NCBI GenBank assembly: GCA_904378045.1
Contig: CAJFHC010000003.1
Location: 30,432-94,431, forward strand
Direction of reading: 5' to 3'
Origin: Candidatus Metalachnospira gallinarum
GTDB taxonomy: Bacteria; Bacillota; Clostridia; Lachnospirales; Anaerotignaceae
DNA: 64,000 bases
The notes beneath the pieces were generated by a model that ran no database searches, had not been told where the DNA came from, and was given only the letters and a program-made list of their open reading frames with translations. Positions 8,570 through 17,011 of the stretch are shown here, piece after piece. The stretch's first letter is position 1. Every line of letters starts with the position of its first letter. The translations under genes were made by a program, and so were the position numbers.

Positions 8570-9808
8570 TTATTTTAAAGAATGGATAAACAGTCCGCTT
8601 CTCAGCTTAGGCTCGAACCAAGTCGATTTCGGAGGCATGATCTTATTCTCGTCAGCGATTTTCATAAGCTGCTCTATCGACGTCGGATACATGGCGAAGG
8701 CCAGCTTCATTTCTCCACTGTCGACCCTCTTCTCCAGTTCTCCAAGTCCTCTTATGCCGCCGACAAAATCTATCCTTTTGTCAGTTCTTATATCGCCTAT
8801 GCCAAGTATCGGTATAAGAACATTGTCCTGAAGGATGGAAACGTCAAGTCCTCTAACGGCGTCATCGGAGCGTATCTCGTCCTTCGCCGTAAGCATATAC
8901 CATTTTCCGTCCATATACATTCCAAAGTCGCATGCTTTTTCAGGCTTAGCCCTGCCCTCTGTCTCTCTGACGGTGAATTTTTCGGAGAGCTTATTTAAAA
9001 GCTCGTCGCCGCTCATTCCGTTGAGATCCCTTACAACTCTGTTGTAGTCAAGTATTTTAAGCTCGTCGGAGGGGAATATGACCGAGAGATAGTAGTTGAA
9101 TTCCTCTTCGCCGGTATATCCCGGATTTTCAGCCCTGCGCTTAAGGCCGACCTTAGCCGCGGAAGCGTTTCTGTGGTGGCCGTCGGCTATATAAAGGGCG
9201 GGAACATTCTTAAAAAGCTCCACAAGCCTGTTTATCATATTCTCATCGTCAATGACCCATGCCCTGTGGCCTATGCCGTCGTCGGCCGTAAAATCATAGA
9301 CGGGCGTTTTTTCCTTAACGCTTTCAACCGCCGATGATATTTCATCCACGGTTCTGTAAGCGAGGAATATGGGGCCGGTGTTGGCGTCGCATATATCGAC
9401 GTGACGGATCCTGTCCTGTTCCTTATCCTCACGGGTGAGCTCGTGCTTTTTGATTGTTCCGTTCAGATATTCGTCAATGGATGCACAGGCCACAAGTCCG
9501 GTCTGGCTCCTGCCGTCCATGGTAAGCTCATAGACATAAAGCAGAGGGCTTTCGTCCTGTATGAACACTCCGGTATCTATCATTTTATAAAGGTTTTCCT
9601 TCGCCTTAGCGTATACCTCCGGGGAATATATATCCGTTCCATCGGGCAGGTCGATTTCCGCCTTATCCACATGGAGGAAGGAATAGGGGTTGTCTTTGGC
9701 GATCTCGGCGGCTTCCCTGCTGTTTACTACGTCGTACGGCAGGGCAGCGACCTTCTCCGCCTTGTCCGGAGTCGGCCTGATGGCCCTGAAAGGTCTAATT
9801 ACAGCCAT
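8570..9808 (-). CDS. DUF1015 family protein (HTH-annotated COG4198), third gene of the serine operon
   Basis: A 412-residue member of DUF1015. The family start RPFRAIRPTPDKAEKVAALPYDVVN and the central motif YIADGHHRNASAAK are clear. The DGHHR..A signature resembles the nucleotide-binding motif of ParB/sulfiredoxin-fold proteins, a superfamily that includes a characterised archaeal free-serine kinase. The gene starts 15 bases after serA and shares its terminator, so it is part of the phosphoserine pathway operon, which lacks serB. A role in serine or phosphoserine conversion is an inference from context and motif, not established. The protein looks complete and soluble. Confidence 0.88.
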   Translation of the reverse strand: MAVIRPFRAIRPTPDKAEKVAALPYDVVNSREAAEIAKDNPYSFLHVDKAEIDLPDGTDIYSPEVYAKAKENLYKMIDTGVFIQDESPLLYVYELTMDGRSQTGLVACASIDEYLNGTIKKHELTREDKEQDRIRHVDICDANTGPIFLAYRTVDEISSAVESVKEKTPVYDFTADDGIGHRAWVIDDENMINRLVELFKNVPALYIADGHHRNASAAKVGLKRRAENPGYTGEEEFNYYLSVIFPSDELKILDYNRVVRDLNGMSGDELLNKLSEKFTVRETEGRAKPEKACDFGMYMDGKWYMLTAKDEIRSDDAVRGLDVSILQDNVLIPILGIGDIRTDKRIDFVGGIRGLGELEKRVDSGEMKLAFAMYPTSIEQLMKIADENKIMPPKSTWFEPKLRSGLFIHSLK

Positions 9809-9823
9809 ATACTCAGCCCCCTC

Positions 9824-10999
9824 TCAGGCTTCCTTGACGATCCTTACCTTAACGATACCGTCTACTTTGGAAAGTCTGTCGGCGATCTCCTGACCCTTGC
9901 CGTTGAATGTATCAACGTCAATGAGTGTATATGCGTATTCGCCCTTATTGTTGTTTACCATGTTGTCGATATTGAGTCCCTCGTCGGAAATCGCGTTGGC
10001 AACGGCGCCGACCATACCTTTGACATTTCTGTGAAGAATGGCGAGTCTTGCCTTTCCTGTGTAGGGGATGCTGCAGCTGGGGAAGTTAACGGAATTTTTG
10101 ATATTTCCGTACTCAAGATACTGTTTGAGCTCCATAGCCGCCATTTCCGCGCAGTTTTCCTCGCTCTCGGGTGTTGAGGCTCCAAGATGGGGGATGCAGA
10201 TAACGTGGTCAAGATTGATGACCTCTGCGTCGGGGAAGTCTGTAATGTACTCCGTGATAGTTCCCTTTTCAAGCGCTTCTTTAAGAGCCGCTGTGTCAAC
10301 AAGTCCGCCTCTGGCGAAGTTGAGAAGTCTTGCGCCGGGCTTTGTGATGTCAAAAAGATCCTTGTTATACATTCCTCTTGTGCTGTCGTTGAGGGGAACA
10401 TGGATCGTTATGTAATCGCAGGCTGCAACAAGTTCTTCCCTTGTTCCCGCTCTTTTTACCTTGCTTGAAAGGCTCCATGCGGAGTCAACCGAAAGGAAAG
10501 GATCATATCCGTAAACTTCCATTCCGAGGCTTATAGCCGCGTTGGCAACAAGCACTCCGATAGCTCCAAGACCGATAACACCGAGCTTTTTGCCCATAAT
10601 TTCGGGGCCTGTGAACTGTCCCTTGCCTTTTTCAACGAGCTTATCCACGTTGTCCTTGCCTTTGAGCTCCTTTGCCCATTCGATACCTTCCACGATCTTT
10701 CTTGAAGAAAGGAAAATACCTGTAAGAACAAGCTCTTTAACGGCGTTGGCGTTCGCTCCGGGAGTATTGAATACAACGATTCCCTTTTCAGAGCATTTGT
10801 CGATGGGGATGTTGTTTGTTCCTGCTCCGGCTCTCGCAACGGCGGCAAGGCTGTCAGGAAGCTCCATTTCATGCATGTCGTAGCTTCTTAAGATTATTCC
10901 TTCGGGATCTTTAATATCGTCTCCGATAATATATTTTTTAGGATTGAGCTTGCTTAAGCCAACCTCTGAGATCGAATTGAGTGTCAATACGTTATACAT
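9824..10999 (-). CDS. serA: D-3-phosphoglycerate dehydrogenase
   Basis: Oxidises 3-phosphoglycerate to 3-phosphohydroxypyruvate with NAD, the first step of serine synthesis. The 391-residue protein has the NAD-binding motif GVIGLGAIG (near 145), the D-isomer-specific dehydrogenase pattern ending NFARGGLVD, the catalytic CIPHLGASTPE histidine region, and a C-terminal ACT domain (about 320-391) that usually senses serine. It is a short SerA without the extra intervening domain. The ATG at 10999 follows GGAGG by nine bases; the upstream in-frame ATG overlaps that site. It is 17 bases from serC and under the same leader. Confidence 0.95.
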   Translation of the reverse strand: MYNVLTLNSISEVGLSKLNPKKYIIGDDIKDPEGIILRSYDMHEMELPDSLAAVARAGAGTNNIPIDKCSEKGIVVFNTPGANANAVKELVLTGIFLSSRKIVEGIEWAKELKGKDNVDKLVEKGKGQFTGPEIMGKKLGVIGLGAIGVLVANAAISLGMEVYGYDPFLSVDSAWSLSSKVKRAGTREELVAACDYITIHVPLNDSTRGMYNKDLFDITKPGARLLNFARGGLVDTAALKEALEKGTITEYITDFPDAEVINLDHVICIPHLGASTPESEENCAEMAAMELKQYLEYGNIKNSVNFPSCSIPYTGKARLAILHRNVKGMVGAVANAISDEGLNIDNMVNNNKGEYAYTLIDVDTFNGKGQEIADRLSKVDGIVKVRIVKEA

Positions 11000-11016
11000 T
11001 GTGTTTTTCCTCCGAA

Positions 11017-12099
11017 TCATTTATTTTCAACTTCAAATTTCTTCATAAAGTCAACGAGCTTCTGCACGCCCTCAACAGGCATAGCGTTGTACATACTTGC
11101 TCTCATACCGCCTACTGTTCTGTGGCCCTTGAGGTTTACGAAACCTGCCGCCGTAGCCTCCTTGATGAACTTGGCGTTGAGCTCCTCCGTAGGAAGGATG
11201 AAAGGCGCGTTCATAAGCGAACGGTCCTTGGGTACGACTGTTCCTTTGAAGAAGTCGCTCTCGTCAAGGAAGTTGTAAAGGATAGACGCTTTCTTTTCGT
11301 TTATTTCCTGCATAGCCTTTACGCCGCCTCTTTCTTTGACCCACTCGAACACAAGTCCTGCCACATAGATGGAGAACGTGGGAGGCGTGTTGTAGAGGGA
11401 ATCATTGTCGGCATGGGTCTTGTAGTCAAGCATTGTGGGAGTGATGTCCATAGCGTTTCCAATGAGGTCGTCACGGACGATTACGACCGTAACGCCGGCG
11501 GGTCCCACGTTTTTCTGAGCTCCTGCAAAAAGAAGACCAAACTTGCTTACATCGATGTCCTCTGAAAGAATGATCGAGGAAATATCCGTTACAAGAGGTA
11601 CGTTTCCCGTTTCAGGGAGTTTTGTATATCTTGTTCCGTAAATAGTGTTGTTGTATGTAATATAGAAATAATCCGCTTCGGGATCGAATTTGCTCTTGTC
11701 AAGCTCGGGGATATAGCTGAAAGTCTTATCCTCCGATGAAGCTACCACGTTTACCTTTCCGTAGCGCTGAGCCTCTGATTTTGCTTTCTTTGCCCACTGT
11801 CCCGTTATAACGATATCGCATTTGTTGTTCTTGTTCATAAGGTTGAGGGGTATCATCGCGAACTGTGTGGAGCCGCCGCCCTGTAAGAAAAGCACCTTAT
11901 AGTTGTCGGGAATGTTCATAAGCTCACGGAGAGTAGCCTCTGCGCCCTGGATTATTTTCTCGAAAGGCTTAGATCGATGGCTCATCTCCATTACCGACAT
12001 GCCTGAATCGCCGTAACAGACAAGATCCCTCTGTACTTTCTCAAGCACTTCAAGCGGTAACATCGACGGTCCTGCAGAAAAATTATAAACTCTTTCCAT
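11017..12099 (-). CDS. serC: Phosphoserine aminotransferase
   Basis: A PLP-dependent class V aminotransferase converting 3-phosphohydroxypyruvate and glutamate to phosphoserine. The 360-residue sequence starts with the family motif NFSAGPSMLP; the phosphate-binding GGGSTQF and the PLP lysine region FAGAQKNVGPAG are present, as is the C-terminal GGMRASMYNA. AAGGAGG precedes the ATG. It is the first gene of serC-serA-DUF1015. Here serC leads the operon and is preceded by a leader of about 200 bases with an attenuator-like structure, suggesting control by premature termination. Confidence 0.97.
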   Translation of the reverse strand: MERVYNFSAGPSMLPLEVLEKVQRDLVCYGDSGMSVMEMSHRSKPFEKIIQGAEATLRELMNIPDNYKVLFLQGGGSTQFAMIPLNLMNKNNKCDIVITGQWAKKAKSEAQRYGKVNVVASSEDKTFSYIPELDKSKFDPEADYFYITYNNTIYGTRYTKLPETGNVPLVTDISSIILSEDIDVSKFGLLFAGAQKNVGPAGVTVVIVRDDLIGNAMDITPTMLDYKTHADNDSLYNTPPTFSIYVAGLVFEWVKERGGVKAMQEINEKKASILYNFLDESDFFKGTVVPKDRSLMNAPFILPTEELNAKFIKEATAAGFVNLKGHRTVGGMRASMYNAMPVEGVQKLVDFMKKFEVENK

Positions 12100-12297
12100 T
12101 GAAAAAAGCCTCCTTAAAAATATAATAGTAATAATGGTTTTCCGGCGTCATAAAGAAAAGTTTTAAAAATCTAAAGAAAAAACATGGCCTGCTCAAAGCC
12201 ATGTAAAAAATATATTAAAACATCTTCCCTTATATTCGCCGTTCAAAGTCCGAGGCTTAAATTTCGGGCTCTGAACGCCGTTTATAATTTCAGCTTG
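12100..12297 (-). promoter_or_regulatory. Structured serC leader with mutually exclusive antiterminator and terminator hairpins
   Basis: Transcription should begin near 12297. Hairpin P1 pairs GTTCAGAGCCCGA (12264-12276) with TCGGACTTTGAAC (12241-12253), 13 positions with one mismatch. Downstream is an intrinsic terminator (12182-12204). The P1 5' arm GTTCAGAGCC can instead form ten pairs with GGCTTTGAGC (12191-12200), the 5' arm and loop of the terminator. The two folds exclude each other, as in an attenuator. No T-box consensus and no convincing leader peptide are present, so the signal could be a ligand or a protein. Confidence 0.65.
12177..12204 (-). terminator. Conditional terminator in the serC leader
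   Basis: On the minus strand ACATGGC pairs with GCCATGT around a nine-base loop, followed by six U and then C. It lies about 80 bases before the serC start, inside the transcribed leader, so it can only act as an attenuator. Confidence 0.8.
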
Positions 12298-12303
12298 TTT
12301 ATG

Positions 12304-12333
12304 ATTATAGCAACGGCCGGTTCGTTTCGTCAA
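12304..12333 (-). promoter_or_regulatory. Sigma-A promoter of the serC-serA operon
   Basis: TTGACG (12328-12333) and a perfect TATAAT (12304-12309) are separated by 18 bases on the minus strand. It is the only good promoter upstream of serC and sets the start of the leader at about 12297. Confidence 0.8.
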
Positions 12334-12552
12334 GTAAAATTAAGACGTTTCCCCCATTCTGTTGCACTAACATTGACAGCCGCTTTTGTCAAAAATCAAA
12401 CAAACATTATCAAACAATTTTTTTGTTCTTGCAAAAAAAATTATATATCCGCAAAAATATTTAATTTTAGGCTGACATACTCTAAAAAAATGTATAAAAC
12501 CAACAAATTTCTTCACAAAAACATACGTCTTTCCCGTGTAGATATTATACAC

Positions 12553-12601
12553 AAAAAAGGAGGCTTCCCATACCAAAACGCGCCGTTCTCAAGGAGCCTC
12601 C
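12553..12601 (-). terminator. Terminator of the copper-amine-oxidase-N protein gene
   Basis: On the minus strand GGAGGCT pairs with AGCCTCC around a loop of about 30 bases that itself contains AACG/CGTT, followed by six U. It lies 20 bases after the stop of the gene ending at 12621. The rest of the gap to 12334 is A/T-rich and shows nothing further. Confidence 0.7.
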
Positions 12602-12620
12602 CTTTGTTTTTTGCCATTTT

Positions 12621-13538
12621 TTATATATTTAGCGGGCTCGTCTCCGTGCTGAAATATTCCGCCCTTGATATTCCGGAGGACATTCCTTCTATTTCCGTGA
12701 CTACGGAATAGACATATTTGCCGTTCCTGTACTTACGGTTTACCCTTTGTCCCGTTATTATCTCGTTTTCGCCGATGGTAATATTTTCAGCCGCCATCGC
12801 CAAAAGTTCCCCATCGGTATACGATTTTTCCGGAGGCGCGATATTTTCGAGTTCTCCGCAGTCTCCCCTTGCCTCTATCCTTTTCGCGAGGCCGTTGAGC
12901 ACAAAAAAATCATATCCGCAGTCGGATTCAAAGCCGTTTATCATATAATTCAGCGAAACAACTCCTACGACCGTATGTCTGTCCATCTCGGTCAGTGAGT
13001 TTACGGACACTTTAAAACGATCAGGGTCATGATCAGTGTTTCTTCGTATAAATTCCAGTATATATTTCGGATCACCCTCGTCAAAGGAGTAAAACACAGG
13101 ATATTTAAGTTCTCCGCCGGATGCTTTCTCATAAGGGAAAATGTCCACGGCCTGACCGTCCCATTCCACATCACAGCCGGATATTTCGGCCGCGGCCCTT
13201 ACCGGCACATAGGCTCTGTCGTCTATTATTTTCACGGCAGCGCCGCAGTCCACGGAAATATCTTCGGCTCCATCGTACACAAGCGCGATGTCGCTGCCGA
13301 CGTTCAGCTCGATCATTCTTTCCCCGTCAGAAGCGGATATTTTTCCGTTATCCCATTCCACATCATAACCAAGGCTTTCAAACACGGCTCTGAAAGGCGC
13401 CAGAGCCCGCTCCTCCTTTATGACCGCATAGGATACCTCCCTGCCGTTTATCCTGACTGGTATGCCGTTTCCATAGGCAGTCTGTAAAAACGCCGCCGCG
13501 GCGGCCGCGAATAAAACCATCTTTGCTCCTATCTTCAA
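12621..13538 (-). CDS. Secreted protein with copper amine oxidase N-terminal (stalk) domains
   Basis: A 305-residue exported protein. A short signal peptide (FAAAAAAFLQTAYG, cleavage near 23) is followed by two halves of the copper amine oxidase N-domain fold. The first is seen as VRINGREVSYAVIKEERALAPFRAVFESLGYDVEWD and the second as DRAYVPVRAAAEISGCDVEWDGQAVDI. This domain is common in clostridial surface proteins and has no oxidase activity on its own. The C-terminal half has an NTF2-like feel but no family I recognise. It is monocistronic with its own terminator. Role unknown, probably cell-surface. Confidence 0.85.
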   Translation of the reverse strand: MKIGAKMVLFAAAAAAFLQTAYGNGIPVRINGREVSYAVIKEERALAPFRAVFESLGYDVEWDNGKISASDGERMIELNVGSDIALVYDGAEDISVDCGAAVKIIDDRAYVPVRAAAEISGCDVEWDGQAVDIFPYEKASGGELKYPVFYSFDEGDPKYILEFIRRNTDHDPDRFKVSVNSLTEMDRHTVVGVVSLNYMINGFESDCGYDFFVLNGLAKRIEARGDCGELENIAPPEKSYTDGELLAMAAENITIGENEIITGQRVNRKYRNGKYVYSVVTEIEGMSSGISRAEYFSTETSPLNI

Positions 13539-13664
13539 GTTTTCGCCCCCTTTGTCTTAAAGTGTCGTTTTATAGCACAATAGTAGCACATTCCCAAAAG
13601 GATTTCAACCTTTTTGCGGATTATTTAACAATATTTAGGCAAAAGCAAAGATTTTTTAAATAAC

Positions 13665-13693
13665 AAAAAACGGAGACCATTTCTGATCTCCGT
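13665..13693 (-). terminator. Terminator after rplL
   Basis: On the minus strand ACGGAGA pairs with TCTCCGT around ten bases and is followed by TTTTTTG. It lies 38 bases past the rplL stop and closes the ribosomal protein cluster. Confidence 0.9.
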
Positions 13694-13730
13694 CTGCTCT
13701 GACATTATGCCTAAATAGTTTGAATTTTGA

Positions 13731-14105
13731 TTACTTAAGTGTAACCTTAGCGCCAACTTCCTCAAGTTTTGTCTTGATAGCCTCAGCGTCCTCTTTTGAA
13801 GCACCCTCTTTAAGAACCTTGGGAGCGCCGTCAACGAGCTCTTTAGCTTCTTTAAGACCAAGACCTGTTACCTCTCTAACAACCTTGATAACTTTGATCT
13901 TCTCTGCGCCAACTTCTGTAAGTTCTACGTTGAACTCTGTCTTCTCTTCTGCTGCGCCTGCTGCGGGGCCTGCTGCTACAACTGCAACGCCTGCTGCTGC
14001 GGATACGCCGTATTTCTCTTCTGCTGCCTTAACGAGGTCGTTAAGCTCGATAACTGTAAGTTCGTCAATAGCTGCGAGGATTTCCTCGATTGTTAATTTT
14101 GCCAT
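13731..14105 (-). CDS. rplL: 50S ribosomal protein L7/L12
   Basis: The stalk protein that recruits translation factors to the ribosome; two or three dimers bind L10. The 124-residue protein shows the N-terminal dimerisation helix pair, the Ala/Gly-rich hinge ([20 protein letters not shown]) and the C-terminal factor-binding domain with [16 protein letters not shown]. It is the last gene of the cluster and follows rplJ by 74 bases. Codon choice is biased to A/T-ending forms compared with neighbours, as expected for a very highly expressed gene. Confidence 0.98.
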   Translation of the reverse strand: MAKLTIEEILAAIDELTVIELNDLVKAAEEKYGVSAAAGVAVVAAGPAAGAAEEKTEFNVELTEVGAEKIKVIKVVREVTGLGLKEAKELVDGAPKVLKEGASKEDAEAIKTKLEEVGAKVTLK

Positions 14106-14179
14106 TTTATAGCACCTCCGAAATTATTTTTAAACGATGTGTAAAATTCTCAATGGATCATATTATCCGATATTTTTTA

Positions 14180-14689
14180 TTACTCTGCAGCTGCTTCTGC
14201 GCCTTCGCCCTTCTTTTCCGCGATCTGAGAAATAACTCTTGCGAAAGAAGAAATGGGGCTCTGGAAGCTGCCAAGGAGCTTGGAAATAAGGACTTCTCTT
14301 GAAGGGATGTCCGCGATAGCCTTGATGCCTTCAGCGTCGTATACGATGCCCTCAACAACACCGGCTTTAAATTCAAGGTTCTTTGCTGTCTCTGAAACCT
14401 TCTTTACGATGGAAGCTCCCTTTGTAGCCTCATCATAAGCGAAAACAACTGCTGTAGGTCCCTCAAGGAACTGTGCTAAGCCCTCGAACTGTGTATCTTT
14501 GATAGCGAAGTTGATCATAGTGTTTTTGTAAACTTTGTAATCAACGCCCGCTTCTCTGAGCTGCTTTCTTAAGTCTGTATCCTCAGCGACCGTAAGTCCT
14601 CTGGCGTCAACAAGCACAACGGATACAGCCTTGTCAAGTCTTTCTTTAATTTCGTTAACAACGGCCTGTTTTGCTTCAATCTTTGCCAT
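14180..14689 (-). CDS. rplJ: 50S ribosomal protein L10
   Basis: L10 is the base of the ribosomal stalk and carries the L7/L12 dimers. The 169-residue protein has the conserved N-terminal rRNA-binding region (VVNEIKERLDKAVSVVLVDARGLTV) and YKVYKNTM, and a C-terminal helix for L12. AGGAGGTG precedes the ATG. rplJ and rplL have their own promoter and a long leader with an attenuator, consistent with the L10/L12-binding autoregulation known from Bacillus. Confidence 0.98.
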   Translation of the reverse strand: MAKIEAKQAVVNEIKERLDKAVSVVLVDARGLTVAEDTDLRKQLREAGVDYKVYKNTMINFAIKDTQFEGLAQFLEGPTAVVFAYDEATKGASIVKKVSETAKNLEFKAGVVEGIVYDAEGIKAIADIPSREVLISKLLGSFQSPISSFARVISQIAEKKGEGAEAAAE

Positions 14690-14880
14690 TTTAACACCTC
14701 CTTAATAGCAAAATTATTTTATTGCCATTTTCCGTTGCTGTTAGCAACGGCGGGTCTCATATAAGAAAAGCCCCTGTGTCGCGCAGACAAGGGGCTAAAA
14801 TTCTCCTGATACAAGTCTCCTCGGCGGGCAGGACAAAGTCCTTTACGCTTTCGCGCCTGCTGTCTGCGGCAATATTCAAC
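14690..14880 (-). ncRNA. L10 leader RNA of rplJL with attenuator
   Basis: The leader from about 14880 contains the sequence pattern of Firmicute L10 leaders (GCAGACAGCAGG and later CCTGCCCGCCGAGGA) forming a folded domain. It is followed by a strong terminator stem AGCCCCTTGTC/GACACAGGGGCT (14769-14796) with TTTTCTT, and a further CCGTTGCT/AGCAACGG hairpin (about 14731-14751) next to the ribosome binding site. Binding of L10(L12)4 to such leaders promotes termination. The assignment rests on pattern and position. Confidence 0.8.
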
Positions 14881-14886
14881 TGTTTG

Positions 14887-14915
14887 ATTATAAATCAAAT
14901 CTTATCCTTTGTCAA
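14887..14915 (-). promoter_or_regulatory. Sigma-A promoter of rplJL
   Basis: TTGACA (14910-14915) and TATAAT (14887-14892) are consensus on the minus strand with a 17-base spacer. They lie immediately after the rplA stop codon, giving rplJL a start separate from the upstream rpmG-rplA transcript. Confidence 0.88.
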
Positions 14916-14918
14916 CAA

Positions 14919-15614
14919 TTACTCCGAAATTTTTGCAGGATTGATTTTGATTCCGGGGCCCATCGTTGAAGAGATAACAACGCTCTTGAGGTACTGGCCC
15001 TTTGCTGACGAAGGTTTTGCCTTAATAATAGCGCTCATAAGAGTCTGGAAGTTTTCGAGTAACTTTTCCGTACCGAATGAAACCTTTCCAACCGGAACGT
15101 GGATGATGTTCGTCTTGTCAAGACGATACTCGATCTTACCTGCTTTAATGTCCTTGATGGCCTTTGCAACATCCATTGTTACAGTACCGGCCTTGGGGTT
15201 GGGCATTAAGCCCTTGGGTCCGAGCACACGTCCGAGACGTCCAACAACACCCATCATATCGGGAGTAGCTACTGCAACGTCAAATCCGAACCAGTTCTCG
15301 CCCTGGATTTTAGGGATAAGATCCTCTGCTCCAACGAAGTCGGCTCCGGCTGCTAAAGCTTCCTCAGCCTTATCACCTTTAGCAAATACTAAAACACGAA
15401 CTGTTTTACCTGTACCGTGGGGAAGAACAACTGCTCCACGAACCTGCTGATCAGCATGTCTGCTGTCAACGCCCAAACGAATATGCGCTTCAACTGTCTC
15501 GTCAAACTTAGCTACGGATGTCTCCTGCACAAGTTTGATTGCATCCTCTGTATCATAAAGCGTGGCTCTCTCTACGAGTTTAGCTTTTTCTGTATATTTC
15601 TTTCCTCTTTTCAT
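14919..15614 (-). CDS. rplA: 50S ribosomal protein L1
   Basis: L1 forms the mobile stalk at the E site and helps release deacylated tRNA. The 231-residue protein has the family signature ([23 protein letters not shown], near 125-147) and the N-terminal [14 protein letters not shown]. It lies 13 bases after rplK in the usual rplK-rplA pair. L1 typically represses translation of this pair by binding the mRNA; a stable hairpin is present upstream of rplK, but I cannot show that it is an L1 site. Confidence 0.98.
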   Translation of the reverse strand: MKRGKKYTEKAKLVERATLYDTEDAIKLVQETSVAKFDETVEAHIRLGVDSRHADQQVRGAVVLPHGTGKTVRVLVFAKGDKAEEALAAGADFVGAEDLIPKIQGENWFGFDVAVATPDMMGVVGRLGRVLGPKGLMPNPKAGTVTMDVAKAIKDIKAGKIEYRLDKTNIIHVPVGKVSFGTEKLLENFQTLMSAIIKAKPSSAKGQYLKSVVISSTMGPGIKINPAKISE

Positions 15615-15627
15615 TACCGTACCCTCC

Positions 15628-16053
15628 TTATTCCTCTACAACGATACCCATGCTTCTTGCTGTACCGCAGATCATTCTGTATGCGGAATCAAGGTTGGCA
15701 GCGTTAAGATCAGGCATTTTTGTTTCCGCGATCTTCATAACTTCGTCCTTGGAAATCTTAGCCACTTTTGTTTTGTTGGGCACGCCCGAACCTGACTCGA
15801 TCTTGCAGGCCTTCTTAAGAAGAACGGCTGCGGGAGGAGTCTTTGTGATAAATGTAAAGCTTCTGTCCTGATATACAGTGATAACTACAGGGATAATAAG
15901 ACCTGCCTGTGAAGCTGTTTTTTCATTGAATTCCTTGCAGAATCCCATAATGTTCACACCGTGCTGACCAAGTGCGGGACCAACCGGGGGAGCAGGCGTA
16001 GCCTTGCCTGCGGGAATCTGTAATTTAATATATCCTGTTACTTTCTTTGCCAT
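15628..16053 (-). CDS. rplK: 50S ribosomal protein L11
   Basis: L11 forms the GTPase-associated centre with 23S rRNA and is needed for RelA-type stringent signalling. The 141-residue protein starts [36 protein letters not shown], with the expected proline-rich block, and ends with the RNA-binding domain (GTARSMGI). AGGAGGTG precedes the ATG. It is part of the nusG-rplK-rplA transcript. Confidence 0.98.
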   Translation of the reverse strand: MAKKVTGYIKLQIPAGKATPAPPVGPALGQHGVNIMGFCKEFNEKTASQAGLIIPVVITVYQDRSFTFITKTPPAAVLLKKACKIESGSGVPNKTKVAKISKDEVMKIAETKMPDLNAANLDSAYRMICGTARSMGIVVEE

Positions 16054-16104
16054 TTCGGCACCTCCTATAAATGTGGTAATTAGCGGGGTTACTGCACCCT
16101 CCCA

Positions 16105-16134
16105 CGCGCGTGTGCGTCACTGTTACGCCGCGCG
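16105..16134 (-). other. Stable GC hairpin in the nusG-rplK gap
   Basis: CGCGCG (16129-16134) pairs with CGCGCG (16105-16110), with an inner GCGT/ACGC stem and a seven-base loop. No U run follows, so it is not an intrinsic terminator on its own. Its place just before rplK-rplA makes an mRNA-stability or L1-feedback role possible. Confidence 0.45.
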
Positions 16135-16151
16135 CTTTAAAAAACGAATAT

Positions 16152-16694
16152 TTACATCCTGATGATCTGGTTAAACTCAAACTCGACCGGAGTCTCACGG
16201 CCAAAGATCGAAAGAACGACTGTAGCGGTCTTTTTCTGATCGTTGATATCCCTTACCTTGCCGACAGAATCAGCAAAGGCTCCATAGGCCACCTTGACCG
16301 TATCCCCGACCTCAAGGTCAAAGTTCTCCACGGCGGTCTCGATACCCATCATTCTTACCTCCTCGGGGGTAAGGGGAACAGGCTTGCTCTCGGGACCGAC
16401 GAAGCTCGTAACGCCTCTGGTGTTTCTTACGACATACCAGGTATCCTCGTTCATGAACATTTTGATGAGAACATAGCCGGGGAAAATTTTTCTCTGGACG
16501 GTCTTTTTCTGTCCGTTTTTAACCTCGACCACATCCTGCACCGGAACGGTCACCTCGTGGATCTGATCCTGCATGCCGCGGTTTTCGACGATCTTTTCTA
16601 TATTGGCTTTTACTTTGTTTTCATAGCCGGAATAGGTATGAACGACATACCATCTGCTTTCAGATTCCGCATTTTTGTTCATTTCTTCTGACAT
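16152..16694 (-). CDS. nusG: Transcription elongation/antitermination factor NusG
   Basis: NusG binds RNA polymerase and links it to Rho or the ribosome. The 180-residue protein has the NGN domain (RWYVVHTYSGYENKVKANIE, GYVLIKM, VRNTRGVTSFVG) and a C-terminal KOW domain (VGDTVKVAYGAFADSVGKV). The upstream TTG in frame is rejected; the ATG at 16694 is better spaced from GAAGGATG. It follows secE by 20 bases in the canonical order. Confidence 0.97.
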   Translation of the reverse strand: MSEEMNKNAESESRWYVVHTYSGYENKVKANIEKIVENRGMQDQIHEVTVPVQDVVEVKNGQKKTVQRKIFPGYVLIKMFMNEDTWYVVRNTRGVTSFVGPESKPVPLTPEEVRMMGIETAVENFDLEVGDTVKVAYGAFADSVGKVRDINDQKKTATVVLSIFGRETPVEFEFNQIIRM

Positions 16695-16714
16695 AAACAA
16701 TCATCCTTCTTTAA

Positions 16715-16990
16715 TCAGGCCATAAGGCCGATGACCAGGTTCAAAACTGTGGTATAAACTGTGTCCATACCGAAGATAATAGCTCCGATTATCAAAGATG
16801 TGCAAATAACCGTGATGGTGTTTTTTCTAACCGTTTCGCGGTTGGGCCAGATAATTTTTTTAGCCTCGGCCCTGCTTTCGGCTATCTTCGCTCCAAGTCC
16901 CTTCTTTTCCTTTGCGGGGCTTGATTTCTTTGAAGATTCTTTTTTAGATTCGTTTTTTTCATTTGGGCTTGTGTTTTTAAGTTCTTCCAT
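16715..16990 (-). CDS. secE: Preprotein translocase subunit SecE
   Basis: SecE clamps SecY in the membrane translocon. The 91-residue protein has a long Lys/Ser-rich cytoplasmic extension, the conserved amphipathic helix with AEAKKIIWPNRETVRKNT, and a single C-terminal membrane helix (ITVICTSLIIGAIIFGMDTVYT). The upstream GTG is part of the GGGAGTG ribosome binding site, so the ATG at 16990 is the start. It lies between rpmG and nusG. Confidence 0.95.
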   Translation of the reverse strand: MEELKNTSPNEKNESKKESSKKSSPAKEKKGLGAKIAESRAEAKKIIWPNRETVRKNTITVICTSLIIGAIIFGMDTVYTTVLNLVIGLMA

Positions 16991-17011
16991 CGGTTTCACT
17001 CCCTTCGGATC

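Noticed and set aside
12100..12300. T-box riboswitch in front of serC
   Set aside because: The invariant GGTGGTACCGCG-type core, present for valS, is absent; only a generic attenuator layout is seen.
12546..12554. DnaA-box-like TTATACACA (also near 50934) as a sign of an origin
   Set aside because: Single isolated matches, no cluster, and no dnaA, dnaN or gyr genes nearby.
14722..15450. 242-codon open frame on the plus strand over rplA
   Set aside because: It is antisense to the unmistakable rplA/rplJ region, has no ribosome site and no recognisable domain.
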